Assembly (NCBI GenBank): GCA_037379885.1
Contig: JARRJC010000010.1
Coordinates: forward strand, 1 to 64,000
Length of the DNA: 64,000 nucleotides
Reading direction: 5' to 3'
Source: Limibacillus sp.
GTDB taxonomy: Bacteria > Pseudomonadota > Alphaproteobacteria > Kiloniellales > CECT-8803
The notes below the pieces were generated by a model that saw only the letters and a list, made by a program, of their open reading frames with translations, had not been told where the DNA came from and did not search any database. Shown here piece after piece: positions 7,853-17,302 of the stretch; the first letter of the stretch is position 1; each line of letters begins with the position of its first letter. A program made the position numbers and the translations under genes.

Positions 7853-9547
7853 ATGCTGCGCAGGCTGCCCGCCCTCACCCTCGTCCTGATGCTGGGGCCG
7901 GTCCTGGCGGGTCTTCTGGGCACGCTGGCGCCGGCCTTCGGCTTTCTGCCCGCCCTGGGCGGCGAGGCCCTCTCGCTCGATCCCTGGCGCGCGCTCATGA
8001 CCGCACCCGGTCTCTGGGGCTCGATCCGCCTCAGTCTTTCCACGGGTTTCCTCTCCACCCTGTTGGCCTTGGCCGTGGTGGTCGCCTTCTGCGCCGCCTG
8101 GCAGGGAACGCGGCCCTTCCGCTGGTTCCAGCGGCTGCTTTCCCCGCTGCTTTCCGTTCCCCATGTGACCGTCGCCTTCGGTCTGGCCTTCCTGCTGGCG
8201 CCTAGCGGCTGGCTCTTGCGTCTTTTCTCGCCCTGGGCGACCGGCCTGGAGCGGCCGCCCGACTACCTGTTTCCTCAAGACGGGTTCGGCCTCGCGCTGG
8301 TCCTGGGGCTTCTGCTCAAGGAAGCGCCCTTCCTTTTCCTGATGGTGCTGGCCGCCATGGGACAGGTGGACGCCGAGCGCGCGCACCGCGTGGCGCGTTC
8401 GCTCGGCTACCGGCCCATGACCGCCTGGATGAAGGCTGTCTTCCCGCGCATCTATCCGCAGATACGCCTGCCGGTCCTGGCGGTCCTCGCCTACAGCCTC
8501 TCCGTGGTCGACATGGCGCTGGTCCTGGGGCCGACGCGCCCGCCGACCCTGGCGGTCCAACTGCTGACCTGGTTCAGCGACGCGGACCTGGCGCTGCGCT
8601 TTCAGGCGGCTGCGGGCGCGGTGCTGCAGCTTCTGCTCGTGATCTTCGCCATCGGCCTTTGGCTCGTCTTGGAGCGCCTCGCCGTCACCCTGGGGCGGCG
8701 CTGGATCGCGGGGGGCGGGCGCGGCGCTGAACGCGGTCTGGGGGAGGGCTGGCTGCGGTTCCTGGCCGCGGCTCCCACGGTGCTGCTGACGACGGCGGTC
8801 TTTCTGGGTCTCGCCTCCCTCCTGGTCTGGTCGCTGGCCGGCCCCTGGCGTTTTCCCGATGCGCTGCCGTCATCCTGGACACTCAAGGTCTGGAGCGGGC
8901 AGGGCGCGATGCTGCTTCAGCCCAGCCTCACCACCGCGCTTCTGGCTTTGGGAGCGGCTGCGATCGCCGCCCTGCTCTGCCTCGGCTGCCTGGAGCAGGA
9001 GGTGCGCGGCGGCAAGCGGCTGACCACGCGAGCGCTCTGGCTGCTCTACCTGCCGCTCCTGGCCCCGCAGATCGGTTTTCTCTTCGGGTTGCAGGTGCTG
9101 TTCGTCTGGCTCGGGCTGGACGGGGTCTGGCCGGGACTGCTGTGGAGTCATCTGGTCTTCGTTCTGCCCTACGTCTTTCTTTCCCTGCGCGACCCCTACC
9201 GCGCCTGGGACCCGCGCTACGGGCGCAGCGCGCTATGCCTTGGCGCGTCGCCCTGGCGGGTTTTCTGGCGGATCAAGTTCCCGATGCTGCTGCGCCCGCT
9301 GCTGATCGCCAGCGCGGTGGGCTTCGCGGTCAGCGTGGCCCAGTACCTGCCGACCCTCTTCGCTGGGGCTGGACGGTTCCAGACCTTGACGACCGAAGCC
9401 GTGGCGCTTTCAGCCGGTGGCAACCGGCGGTTGATCGGTGCCTTCGGGGTGCTTCAGATGCTGCTGCCGCTGGCGGGTTTCGCGCTGGCGCTGGCTCTGC
9501 CCGCCTGGCTCTACCGCAACCGCAGAGGCATGGCCACAGAGCACTAG
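7853..9547 (+). CDS. ynjC: ABC transporter permease, fused two-domain YnjC type
   Basis: The 564-residue protein contains about 12 membrane helices in two homologous halves, each a BPD_transp_1 permease domain, as in E. coli YnjC. The EAA-type cytoplasmic loops that dock the ATPase are visible in both halves: ARSLGYRPMTAWMKAVFPRI (first half) and LCLGASPWRVFWRIKFPML (second half). It would form the channel for the solute bound by YnjB, encoded 23 bases upstream. An ATP-binding subunit is required, but the next gene is a convergent acyl-CoA synthetase and no ynjD lies in the window. The ATPase may be encoded elsewhere or shared with another system. Confidence 0.88.
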   Translation: MLRRLPALTLVLMLGPVLAGLLGTLAPAFGFLPALGGEALSLDPWRALMTAPGLWGSIRLSLSTGFLSTLLALAVVVAFCAAWQGTRPFRWFQRLLSPLLSVPHVTVAFGLAFLLAPSGWLLRLFSPWATGLERPPDYLFPQDGFGLALVLGLLLKEAPFLFLMVLAAMGQVDAERAHRVARSLGYRPMTAWMKAVFPRIYPQIRLPVLAVLAYSLSVVDMALVLGPTRPPTLAVQLLTWFSDADLALRFQAAAGAVLQLLLVIFAIGLWLVLERLAVTLGRRWIAGGGRGAERGLGEGWLRFLAAAPTVLLTTAVFLGLASLLVWSLAGPWRFPDALPSSWTLKVWSGQGAMLLQPSLTTALLALGAAAIAALLCLGCLEQEVRGGKRLTTRALWLLYLPLLAPQIGFLFGLQVLFVWLGLDGVWPGLLWSHLVFVLPYVFLSLRDPYRAWDPRYGRSALCLGASPWRVFWRIKFPMLLRPLLIASAVGFAVSVAQYLPTLFAGAGRFQTLTTEAVALSAGGNRRLIGAFGVLQMLLPLAGFALALALPAWLYRNRRGMATEH

Positions 9548-9568
9548 GGGTTAACACTAAGGGCGGCA

Positions 9569-11107
9569 CTAAGCCTCGGAGGTTTCGGCCGCCAGCCGCC
9601 GCAGTTCGGTCTTCAGGATCTTGCCGTAGTTGTTCTTGGGCAGCGCCTCCAGGAAGCGGTAGCGCTTGGGCCGCTTGAAGCGCGCGATCTCTTCAAGACA
9701 GAGCCGGTCCAACTCCTCTTCGGTCACCGCCGCTCCCGGCTCCCGGGTGACGAAGGCCATGATCTCCTCGCCCCAGTCCGGATGGGGCACGCCGATCACC
9801 GAGACCTCTGCGACCCCCGGCGCGCGCAGCAGGACCTCCTCGACCTCGCGCGGGTAGATGTTGGAGCCGCCGGAAATGATGACGTCCTTCGAGCGGTCCT
9901 TGAGCGTCAGGTAGCCCTCCTCGTCCAGGGCGCCCATGTCGCCGGTGTGGAGCCATCCGCCGCGCAGGGTCTCCGCCGTGGCCTCGGGATTGTCCCAGTA
10001 GCCCAGCATCACCGAGCGTCCGCGCACCAGGATCTCTCCCACCTCGCCGGGCGGCAGCGGGTTGTCCTCCTCATCGGCGATCATGACCTCCACCGCGCTC
10101 TGCGCCTGCCCGGCGGAGGCGAGCCGCGCCTCGTGCCGGGGATGACCGGTGGCGGCGTGATCCTCGCGGGTCAGCGAGGTGATGGTCATGGGGCTCTCCC
10201 CTTGGCCGTAGATCTGAACGAAGGCCGTGCCGAAACGCGCCATGGCCTTCTTGAGATCGGCCACGTACATGGGCCCGCCGCCGTAGATCACCGTCTTGAG
10301 GTTCTCCGTGCGGACCTTCCGTTCCGGCGCCGCGGCGGTCAGGCGCGAGACCATGGTGGGGGCGGCGAAGAAGCAGAGGTTGGGGGTCGTGTCCAGGATG
10401 CCGAAGATCTCCTCGGGATCGAACTGACCGCTTTTCGCGATCATCTGGCAGGCGCCCTTGGCGATCATGGGAAAGCAATAGAGGCCGGAGCCGTGGGACA
10501 TGGGGGCCGCGTGCAGCAGCGTGTCCTCCGGCGTCACCGCGTCCACGTCGATGAAGTAGCAGAGCGTCATGGTCAGCAGGTTCTCGTGACTTAGCATCGC
10601 GCCCTTGGGACGGCCCGTCGTGCCGCTGGTGTAAAACAGCCAGGCGAGGTCGTCCGGGGCGCAGGCTGAAGGCTCCATGCCCTGGCCCGCGAAGAGCGCC
10701 TCATAGTCCGCAGAGTCCGTGTCGACGAGGCGCTCCAGCGTTGCGATCTCTTCGGGGAAGGAGGCGAGCGCGGCTGCCAGCTCGCGGCTGGCGAAGAGCG
10801 CCTTCGCGCCGCTGTGCTCGACCATGTAGGCAAACTCCTTGGCGTGAAGCTTGGCGTTCATGGGGACAGCCGCCAGACCGGCGGTCCAGCAGGCGAACAT
10901 CACCTCCAGATAGGCGGGGGAATTCTTCATGGCGATGGCGACGCGGTCGCCCGTCTGGAGGCCCAAGTCCTCCCGCAGTCCACGGGCGAGGCGGGCGCTG
11001 CGCGACCAGAAGCGCGCATAGTCGCTGTGCAGCTCTTCGCCCAGGCGGATTGCGGGTGCGCCGGGGCGGCGCTGGGCCGATCTGAGCAGAAGCCGTGCGA
11101 GGTTCAT
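9569..11107 (-). CDS. AMP-binding acyl-CoA synthetase
   Basis: The protein of about 512 residues is a class I adenylate-forming enzyme that activates a carboxylic acid to its CoA thioester. The P-loop motif WLFYTSGTTGRPKGAML is intact. Other elements are the IYGQGESPMT region, the A8 hinge HTGDMGALDEEGYLTLKDRSKDVIISGG with NIYPREVEEVL, and a C-terminal PKNNYGKILKTEL carrying the catalytic Lys. It resembles medium/long-chain or aryl acyl-CoA ligases; the substrate is not determinable. The ATG at 11107 (MNLARLLLRSAQ) is typical of the family; a GTG at 11134 would add nine residues. It converges on ynjC with only 21 bases between stops. Confidence 0.9.
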   Translation of the reverse strand: MNLARLLLRSAQRRPGAPAIRLGEELHSDYARFWSRSARLARGLREDLGLQTGDRVAIAMKNSPAYLEVMFACWTAGLAAVPMNAKLHAKEFAYMVEHSGAKALFASRELAAALASFPEEIATLERLVDTDSADYEALFAGQGMEPSACAPDDLAWLFYTSGTTGRPKGAMLSHENLLTMTLCYFIDVDAVTPEDTLLHAAPMSHGSGLYCFPMIAKGACQMIAKSGQFDPEEIFGILDTTPNLCFFAAPTMVSRLTAAAPERKVRTENLKTVIYGGGPMYVADLKKAMARFGTAFVQIYGQGESPMTITSLTREDHAATGHPRHEARLASAGQAQSAVEVMIADEEDNPLPPGEVGEILVRGRSVMLGYWDNPEATAETLRGGWLHTGDMGALDEEGYLTLKDRSKDVIISGGSNIYPREVEEVLLRAPGVAEVSVIGVPHPDWGEEIMAFVTREPGAAVTEEELDRLCLEEIARFKRPKRYRFLEALPKNNYGKILKTELRRLAAETSEA

Positions 11108-11264
11108 GGGGTGCCTATCGGATGGCCTGTTCACGTAAATTTGCCAAGGAATCAGTCTAACGGCCCGATCTTTTTACTGCCAGCAGAGGGATAATCGCGC
11201 TATCGTCTTCGTAGCAATCATTTATCAGCGATTTATCTATCCGCGATTCACCGCCCGAACGGGG

Positions 11265-12413
11265 ATGCCGGCACAGCCCATGACCTCGCGCTTCATCGCC
11301 CTTTTCAGACCCGTCACGCGGCCTCTGCCGCTCCTGGCCCTGGCTCTTTCCTTCTCGCTTTCGGCACTGCTGTATCTGGGTGCGGCCACGGCCCAGGACA
11401 TACGCTTCATGCGCATCGGGACAGGCTCGACCAGCGGCACCTACTTCCCGATCGGCAGCCTGATCTCCGCGGCGCTTTCAAACCCGCCGGGCAGCCGCCC
11501 CTGCGACCAGGGCGGATCCTGCGGCGTACCGGGTTTGATCCTGGTCGCGCAATCGACCAACGGCTCGGTCGCGAACGTGAAGGCGATCCAGGAAGGCACC
11601 ATTGAATCCGGCTTCTCCCAGGCGGACATCGCCTATTGGGCCTACAGCGGCAAGGGGCGCTTCGAGGGGCAGGAGCCGATGAGCGACCTGCGCGCCATCG
11701 CCAACCTTTATCCGGAATCCATGCATCTGGTGGTCGACCAGAACGACGTGATCTTCTCCCCTGCCGATCTGAAGGGAAAACGGGTGTCGCTGGACCGCGA
11801 GGGGTCCGGCACGCGGGTCGGCGGACTGCTGGTGCTGGAGGCCTTCGGGCTGTCACCGGACGACGTCCAGATACTGGACCTGCCGCCGGGCGCCGCTGCC
11901 GATGCGCTGGCCGCTGACGAGTTGGACGCCTTCTTCCTGATCGCCGGCACGCCCGCCGAGGCGGTGCTTCAACTGGCGGCGGTCAAGCCGGTCTCGTTGC
12001 TGCCGATCACCGGCGAAGGCGCCAAGGAACTGATTGCGAAGTACCCCTACTTCACGCCGGACTACATCCCCTCGGGCGTCTATCCCAGCGTGGGCGCGGT
12101 CGAGACCTTGAGCGTGGGTGCGCAGTGGCTGGTGAACGCCGATGTGGACGAAGAACTGGTGTATCAGTTGACCCGCGCCCTGTGGCACGAGAACACCCGC
12201 AAGCTGCTGGACAGCGGCCATCCCAAGGGCAAGCTGATCCGGCTCGAAACGGCGCTGCTCGGCCTGACGGTGCCGCTGCATCCGGGCGCCGAGCGCTTCT
12301 ACCGCGAGGCTGGGATCCTGGTGGACGGCAGAACGGCGGCGCAACCGGCCGGCGAAGCGATCCCGCAAAGCGAAGAAGCGGGTGAGGAACAGCCCGCGGA
12401 AGCCACGCAGTAG
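11265..12413 (+). CDS. TAXI-family TRAP transporter solute-binding protein
   Basis: The 382-residue exported protein has a signal peptide ending near ATA-QDIRFMRIGTG. It then shows the TAXI signature order: IGTGSTSGTYFPIGSLISAAL, LILVAQSTNGSVANVKAIQEGTIESGFSQADIAYWAY, LRAIANLYPESMHLVV and KRVSLDREGSGTRV. TAXI proteins bind small organic acids for TRAP-type import. Two Cys in the SRPCDQGGSCGVPG insert are typical of this subgroup. The C-terminal 25 residues are acidic and look disordered. No TRAP membrane subunit is adjacent; neighbours are an acyl-CoA ligase (divergent) and a GST (convergent), so this is an orphan binding protein. Confidence 0.9.
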   Translation: MPAQPMTSRFIALFRPVTRPLPLLALALSFSLSALLYLGAATAQDIRFMRIGTGSTSGTYFPIGSLISAALSNPPGSRPCDQGGSCGVPGLILVAQSTNGSVANVKAIQEGTIESGFSQADIAYWAYSGKGRFEGQEPMSDLRAIANLYPESMHLVVDQNDVIFSPADLKGKRVSLDREGSGTRVGGLLVLEAFGLSPDDVQILDLPPGAAADALAADELDAFFLIAGTPAEAVLQLAAVKPVSLLPITGEGAKELIAKYPYFTPDYIPSGVYPSVGAVETLSVGAQWLVNADVDEELVYQLTRALWHENTRKLLDSGHPKGKLIRLETALLGLTVPLHPGAERFYREAGILVDGRTAAQPAGEAIPQSEEAGEEQPAEATQ

Positions 12414-12428
12414 GGCGGCGTCCGGCGG

Positions 12429-13076
12429 TTAGTGGTCGGGCAGGTCCCACTGCTCCACTTCGGCATCGGCATACCATCGCTGATAGGGCGGATGGCTGCG
12501 CAGCGCCTCGCTGTAGGCCTGACTCGCCTCGGGCAGGGTGACGCCATAGGTCAGAAAGCGGCTCACCACCGGCGCGTAGAAGGCGTCGGCCAGCGAAAAG
12601 GCGCCCAGGAGGAACGGCCCCAGATGCGCATTGTTCGCCCGGCTCGTCTCCCACAACTCGACGATGCGCGCGATGTCGGCTTCGACGCCGGGCGTCATGC
12701 GCGCGGGCTTGTTGCGCTTGCGCATGTCCATGGAGAGCGCGCCGCGCAGGTCGGCGAAGCCGGAGTGCATCTCCGCCACGATCGAACGGCCCCAGGCCCG
12801 CAGCTCCCGGTCGTCGGGCCAGAGCTTCGCCTGAGGGAAGACTTCGGCCAGATACTCCCCGATCGCCAGGCTGTCCCAGATCAGAAGCGGACCGTGATAG
12901 AGCACCGGAACCCGCATCGTCGGCGACCACTTTGCCATCAGCTCGGGCGTTTCCGGCAGGTCCAGGGGAATGATCTGCTCGTTGAAGGGAACGCCGCAGG
13001 CCTCCATGGCCAGCCAGCCGCGAAGCGACCAGGAGGAGTAGTTCTTGTTGCCGATCACCAGGGTGAATTCGCTCAT
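12429..13076 (-). CDS. Glutathione S-transferase family protein
   Basis: The 215-residue protein has an N-terminal thioredoxin-like domain (about 1-80) and an all-helical C-terminal domain. The active-site region NKNYSSWSLRGWLAMEACGVPF places a Ser in the SSWSLR segment where the thiol-activating residue of this GST branch sits. The glutathione-binding cis-Pro strand is RVPVLYHGPLLIWDSLAIGEYLAE. It would conjugate or reduce electrophiles using glutathione in the cytosol; the substrate is unknown. It is divergent from the aminopeptidase gene that follows. Confidence 0.9.
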   Translation of the reverse strand: MSEFTLVIGNKNYSSWSLRGWLAMEACGVPFNEQIIPLDLPETPELMAKWSPTMRVPVLYHGPLLIWDSLAIGEYLAEVFPQAKLWPDDRELRAWGRSIVAEMHSGFADLRGALSMDMRKRNKPARMTPGVEADIARIVELWETSRANNAHLGPFLLGAFSLADAFYAPVVSRFLTYGVTLPEASQAYSEALRSHPPYQRWYADAEVEQWDLPDH

Positions 13077-13255
13077 CGTCAGAGTGCCTTTCTCATCGCC
13101 GCGCTCGGGTTCCCGACGCCGCCGTAGGGTTCGACCGGAGAGTGTCCTTGTCTTGCAACAGGATGGTGGCAGAATGCACGGGCCATTGGCCGATCATCGC
13201 AGGGAGCCAATGGCGCCGCCAAGGCCAATCGCAGGCGCGTGGAGAGAATGCCGAC

Positions 13256-14680
13256 ATGACCAAGAACCTGACCGCGAGGGGTGGCGCCGGGACCGTCCCC
13301 ATCGTTTGCCTGGACGCGGGCGAGATGAAGGAGTGGCTCGCCGAACAGAAGCCGGAGCGCCAGAGCTGGGTCGAGACCACCGGCTTCAAGGCCAAGCCCG
13401 GCCGGTTCCTGATGCTGCCTGGCGCACATGGCCAGTTGGACTGCGTGGTCTTCGGCCTTCCGGAGGAGCGGGACGCCTGGCTGCTCGCCTCGCTCGCGCA
13501 GCAGCTGCCGTCGGGCCGCTATAGCCTGGAGAGCAACCTCTCGGCGGCGGAGATCGACCAGGCGCTGCTGGGCTGGGCGCTCAGCGGCTACAGCTTCGAC
13601 CGCTTTCAGTCCAAGAAGGACAGGAAGGAGGAGAAGGGAGCCGTCCTGGTCTGGCCCAAGCGCGCTGACCGCGCGCGGGTCGAGGCGCTCTACGACGCCA
13701 TCGCCCTGACGCGCGACCTGATCAACACCCCCGCGAACCACATGGGCCCGGCGGAACTTGCCGAGGCCGTGCGCCTGCTCGCCAAGGAACACAAGGCCAA
13801 GGTGGAGGTGACCGAGGGCGAGCAGCTCCTGAAGAAGAACTATCCCTCGATCTACGAGGTCGGCAAGGCGAGCACGCGCGCACCGCGCCTGATCGACCTG
13901 ACCTGGGGCAAGAAGGGCCCGCTGGTGACGCTGGTCGGAAAGGGTGTCTGCTTCGACAGCGGCGGGCTGGACCTGAAGCCCTCGGCCGGCATGCTGCTGA
14001 TGAAGAAGGACATGGGCGGCTCCGCGCATGTCCTGGGGCTCGCCAGCTTCATCATGGCGCGCAAGCTGCCCTTGCGGCTGCGCGTTCTGATCCCGGCGGT
14101 GGAGAATTCCGTCTCGGGCAACGCCTTCCGCCCGCTGGACGTGATCCAGACCCGCAAGGGCATGACGGTCGAGGTCGGCAACACCGACGCCGAAGGGCGG
14201 CTGGTGCTCTCCGATGCGCTTACCGAGGCCTGCAGCGCCAAGCCCGACCTGCTGGTCGACTTCGCGACGCTCACCGGTGCGGCGCGGGTCGCGCTCGGCA
14301 CCGATTTGCCCGCCCTCTTCTGCAACGACGAGGGCCTGGTGGCCTCGCTTCTGGAGCGAGCGGAAGATGAGGGCGACCCGCTCTGGCGTCTGCCCCTGCA
14401 CAAGCCCTACCGCAAGAAGCTGGAAAGCAAGGTCGCCGACATCAACAACGTCTCGCCCGGCGGCTATGGCGGGGCGATCACGGCGGCGTTGTTCCTTCAG
14501 GAGTTCGTCGATCCGGGCGTGCCCTGGGCGCACATCGACCTAATGGCCTGGAACCTCTCGGCCCGTCCGGGGCGGCCCGTGGGGGGTGAAGCCATGGGCC
14601 TCAGGACCCTGGCGGCGCACATCGAAAGCCTCTGTGAAGACCCCAAGAAGAAGCGCAACAGCAAATCGAAAAGCGCCTGA
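13256..14680 (+). CDS. Leucyl aminopeptidase family protein (M17)
   Basis: The 474-residue cytosolic metallo-aminopeptidase removes N-terminal residues from peptides. The M17 signature NTDAEGRLVLSDAL is intact. The metal and catalytic region VGKGVCFDSGGLDLKPSAGMLLMKKDMGG supplies the expected Lys and Asp residues. The C-terminal ADINNVSPGGYGGAITAALFLQEF is also canonical. I chose ATG 13256 (MTKNLTARG) because a GGAG sits about ten bases upstream; the longer frame from 13142 has an atypical leader. Length fits the PepB/PepA-like group with a short N-terminal domain. Confidence 0.92.
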   Translation: MTKNLTARGGAGTVPIVCLDAGEMKEWLAEQKPERQSWVETTGFKAKPGRFLMLPGAHGQLDCVVFGLPEERDAWLLASLAQQLPSGRYSLESNLSAAEIDQALLGWALSGYSFDRFQSKKDRKEEKGAVLVWPKRADRARVEALYDAIALTRDLINTPANHMGPAELAEAVRLLAKEHKAKVEVTEGEQLLKKNYPSIYEVGKASTRAPRLIDLTWGKKGPLVTLVGKGVCFDSGGLDLKPSAGMLLMKKDMGGSAHVLGLASFIMARKLPLRLRVLIPAVENSVSGNAFRPLDVIQTRKGMTVEVGNTDAEGRLVLSDALTEACSAKPDLLVDFATLTGAARVALGTDLPALFCNDEGLVASLLERAEDEGDPLWRLPLHKPYRKKLESKVADINNVSPGGYGGAITAALFLQEFVDPGVPWAHIDLMAWNLSARPGRPVGGEAMGLRTLAAHIESLCEDPKKKRNSKSKSA

Positions 14681-14705
14681 GCGCCTGAGCGTCTGGCGCC
14701 CGGCC

Positions 14706-15635
14706 TCAGTATCCCTTGTCGAGATCGACCCGGTGTAGAGGCTCGGCCCCGCTCTGGATGCGGCGGATGTTCTCCACCACGGCCCCCACGGCGGTCACGG
14801 GATCGGTCATGGAGGCCACGTGCGGCAGCACGATCACCCTCTCATGCCCCCAGAAGGGACTGTCGGCGGGCAGCGGTTCCTCCCGGAAGACGTCCAGGAT
14901 CGCGCCGCCGATCTGGCCGGAATCCAGGGCGGCCAACAGGTCCTCCTCGACCACCTGCTTGCCGCGCCCCGCGGAGATGAAGGCAGCACCCTTCGGCAGG
15001 CCCGCGAGCAGCTTTGCGTCGATCATGTCCTCGGTCTCCGCCGTCAGGGGCAGGAGGCTCACCAGGATGTCCGTGCGTCCCAGAAACTCGGCCAACTCCT
15101 CCTCCCCGGCGTAGGAGGTGACGCCCTCGATCTGCTTGCGGCTGCGGCTCCAGCCGGAAACCGGGAAGCCGAACGTGGTCAGCTTGCGCGCGGCGTCGCC
15201 GCCCAGATGCCCCAGGCCCAGAATGCCGATGCGCCGGTTTCCCGTGGAGCGCTGGCTGATCTCCTCCCAATGGCGGGCCAGTTGCTGGTTGCGGTAGTCG
15301 ATCATGGAGCGGTGGATCATCAGGCAGGCCATGACCACGAACTGGGTCATGCCGGCGGTCAGGCCGGGCTCGACCATGCGGATCACCGGCACGTCGCGGG
15401 GCAGCTCCGGGTCGGCCAGGAGATGGTCGATGCCCGCGCCGATGGAGAAGATGCCCTTGAGGTTCGGCAGGCTGGCGAGAAAGCCCGCGGGCGGCTGCCA
15501 GACAACGGCGAACTCTATTTCCGATTTGTCGCCCACCTCCGGCCAGAGCCTCAGCTCCTGATCGGGGATCTGCTTGTTGAAGGCAGCGGCCCAAGCGCCG
15601 CCCCGGTCGATGTCCGCCTTGAAGAGCAGGGCCAT
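14706..15635 (-). CDS. ghrA: Glyoxylate/hydroxypyruvate reductase A
   Basis: The 309-residue D-2-hydroxyacid dehydrogenase reduces glyoxylate and hydroxypyruvate with NADPH. The nucleotide-binding motif is GILGLGHLGGDAARKL, and SGWSRSRKQIEGV follows with Arg residues at the position favouring NADPH. Catalytic Arg (SAGRGKQVVEEDLL), Glu (REEPLPADSPFW) and His (LPHVASMTDP) are all present. The N-terminal substrate domain (IFSIGAGIDHLL) is GhrA-like rather than SerA-like. It lies 29 bases downstream of the yej operon's first-listed gene end, on the other side of yejF, and could be read independently. Confidence 0.9.
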   Translation of the reverse strand: MALLFKADIDRGGAWAAAFNKQIPDQELRLWPEVGDKSEIEFAVVWQPPAGFLASLPNLKGIFSIGAGIDHLLADPELPRDVPVIRMVEPGLTAGMTQFVVMACLMIHRSMIDYRNQQLARHWEEISQRSTGNRRIGILGLGHLGGDAARKLTTFGFPVSGWSRSRKQIEGVTSYAGEEELAEFLGRTDILVSLLPLTAETEDMIDAKLLAGLPKGAAFISAGRGKQVVEEDLLAALDSGQIGGAILDVFREEPLPADSPFWGHERVIVLPHVASMTDPVTAVGAVVENIRRIQSGAEPLHRVDLDKGY

Positions 15636-15664
15636 GTCCTTCGGCTCCCTTTCCGCTTTGCTTT

Positions 15665-17302
15665 CTAGGTGCTGACCACGCCGTCCTCGACGGCTTCCAG
15701 GTCGAAGGCGGCCTTCATCAGGGCCTTGGTGTAATCGGCCTCGGGCTGATCGAAGATGCGCGCCGCTGCGCCTTGCTCGACCACCTGACCGTCCTTCATC
15801 ACGATAACCTCGTCGGCGAGCGCGCGCACCACCCGAAGGTCGTGGCTGATGAAGAGGTAGGCGAGATCGAGGCGCTGCTGGATGTCGCGCAGCAGGTCGA
15901 CGATCTGCGCCTGCACCGACATGTCCAGGGCCGAGGTCGGCTCGTCCAGGACCAGCAGCTTGGGTTTCAGCACGATGGCCCGCGCGATGGCGATGCGCTG
16001 GCGCTGTCCGCCGGAGAACTCGTGGGGATAGCGGTGGCGGCTCTCCGGGTCGAGGCCCACTTCCTTCAACGCCTCCACGATCATGGCTTCGCGCTCGGCG
16101 GCGCTGGCGTCGCGGCGGTGGACCAGCAGGCCTTCGCCCACGATCTGTCCGACCGAAAGACGCGGCGACAGGGAGCCGTAGGGGTCCTGGAAGACGATCT
16201 GCATCTCACTGCGCAGCGGCCGCAGGTCGGAGGAGGAGACGCCCTGGATGTCCCGGCCCTCGAAGCGGATCGCGCCCTGGCTCGAGATCAGGCGCAGCAG
16301 CGCCATGCCGAGCGTGGTCTTGCCGGAGCCGGACTCGCCCACGACCCCCAGGGTATGTCCCGCCTTCAGCTTCAGGGAGATGCCGTCGACCGCCTTCACG
16401 TAATCGACGGCGCGTTTCAAGATGCCCTTCCTGATGGGGAAGTGGACCTTGATCTCATCGCCCTCGACGATCAGCGGCGCGTCCTCGCTGCGCGTCGGCG
16501 GTTTGCCCTTGGGCTCGGCGGCCAGCAGGCGTTTCGTGTAGGGGTGTTGGGGCGCCTCGAAGATCGTCTTGGCCGAACCGGTCTCGACGGCCTCTCCGCC
16601 GGTCATCACCACCACCTTGTCGGCCATCTTGCGGACGATGTTGAGGTCGTGGGTGATGAGCAAGAGCGCCATGCCCAGCTTTTCCTGCAACTCCTTCAGC
16701 AGTTTCAGGATCTGCGCCTGGATGGTGACGTCCAGCGCCGTGGTGGGCTCGTCGGCGATCAGCAGGTCGGGCTCGTTGGCGAGCGCCATGGCGATCATGA
16801 CGCGCTGGCGCTGCCCGCCGGACAGCTCGTGCGGATAGGCCGACAGGCGGCGCGCCGCCTCCGGAATTCCGACCAGCTTCAAAAGCTCCAGCGTGCGCTT
16901 GCGCGCGGCGTCCCGGTCCATGCCCTTGTGCAGGATCAGCGTCTCGTTGATCTGCTTTTCGATGGTGTGGAGCGGGTTGAGCGAGGTCATGGGCTCCTGA
17001 AAGATCATGGCGATCTTGTCGCCACGGATCTGCCGCAGCTCCTTCTCCGGCGCGCCCACCAGCTCGCGTCCATCGAAGCGGATCGAAGAGCCCTTCGGGT
17101 GGTGGGCCAGCGGATAGGGCAGGAGTTGCAGGATCGAGAGCGCGGAGACCGACTTGCCGGAGCCCGACTCGCCCACCAGCGCCAGCGTCTCGCCCTTGTC
17201 CAGAGTGAAGCTCAGGTTCTTGACTGCCTCCACCCGGCGCTGGGGCAGGCGGAACTCGACCGAGAGGTTGGAAATCTGGAGCAGCGGTTGGCCCTGGGTC
17301 AT
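15665..17302 (-). CDS. yejF: Peptide ABC transporter ATP-binding protein, double ATPase
   Basis: The 545-residue protein fuses two ABC ATPase domains. Each has a Walker A (GESGSGKS near residue 40; GESGSGKT near residue 325), an LSGGQRQR or FSGGQRQR signature, and a Walker B followed by DEPT. Each is followed by an oligopeptide-ABC C-terminal segment. This is the energy module of the YejABEF oligopeptide importer, known in enterobacteria for taking up peptides and microcin C. Its ATG overlaps the stop of the upstream yejE by four bases, indicating translational coupling. Confidence 0.95.
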   Translation of the reverse strand: MTQGQPLLQISNLSVEFRLPQRRVEAVKNLSFTLDKGETLALVGESGSGKSVSALSILQLLPYPLAHHPKGSSIRFDGRELVGAPEKELRQIRGDKIAMIFQEPMTSLNPLHTIEKQINETLILHKGMDRDAARKRTLELLKLVGIPEAARRLSAYPHELSGGQRQRVMIAMALANEPDLLIADEPTTALDVTIQAQILKLLKELQEKLGMALLLITHDLNIVRKMADKVVVMTGGEAVETGSAKTIFEAPQHPYTKRLLAAEPKGKPPTRSEDAPLIVEGDEIKVHFPIRKGILKRAVDYVKAVDGISLKLKAGHTLGVVGESGSGKTTLGMALLRLISSQGAIRFEGRDIQGVSSSDLRPLRSEMQIVFQDPYGSLSPRLSVGQIVGEGLLVHRRDASAAEREAMIVEALKEVGLDPESRHRYPHEFSGGQRQRIAIARAIVLKPKLLVLDEPTSALDMSVQAQIVDLLRDIQQRLDLAYLFISHDLRVVRALADEVIVMKDGQVVEQGAAARIFDQPEADYTKALMKAAFDLEAVEDGVVST

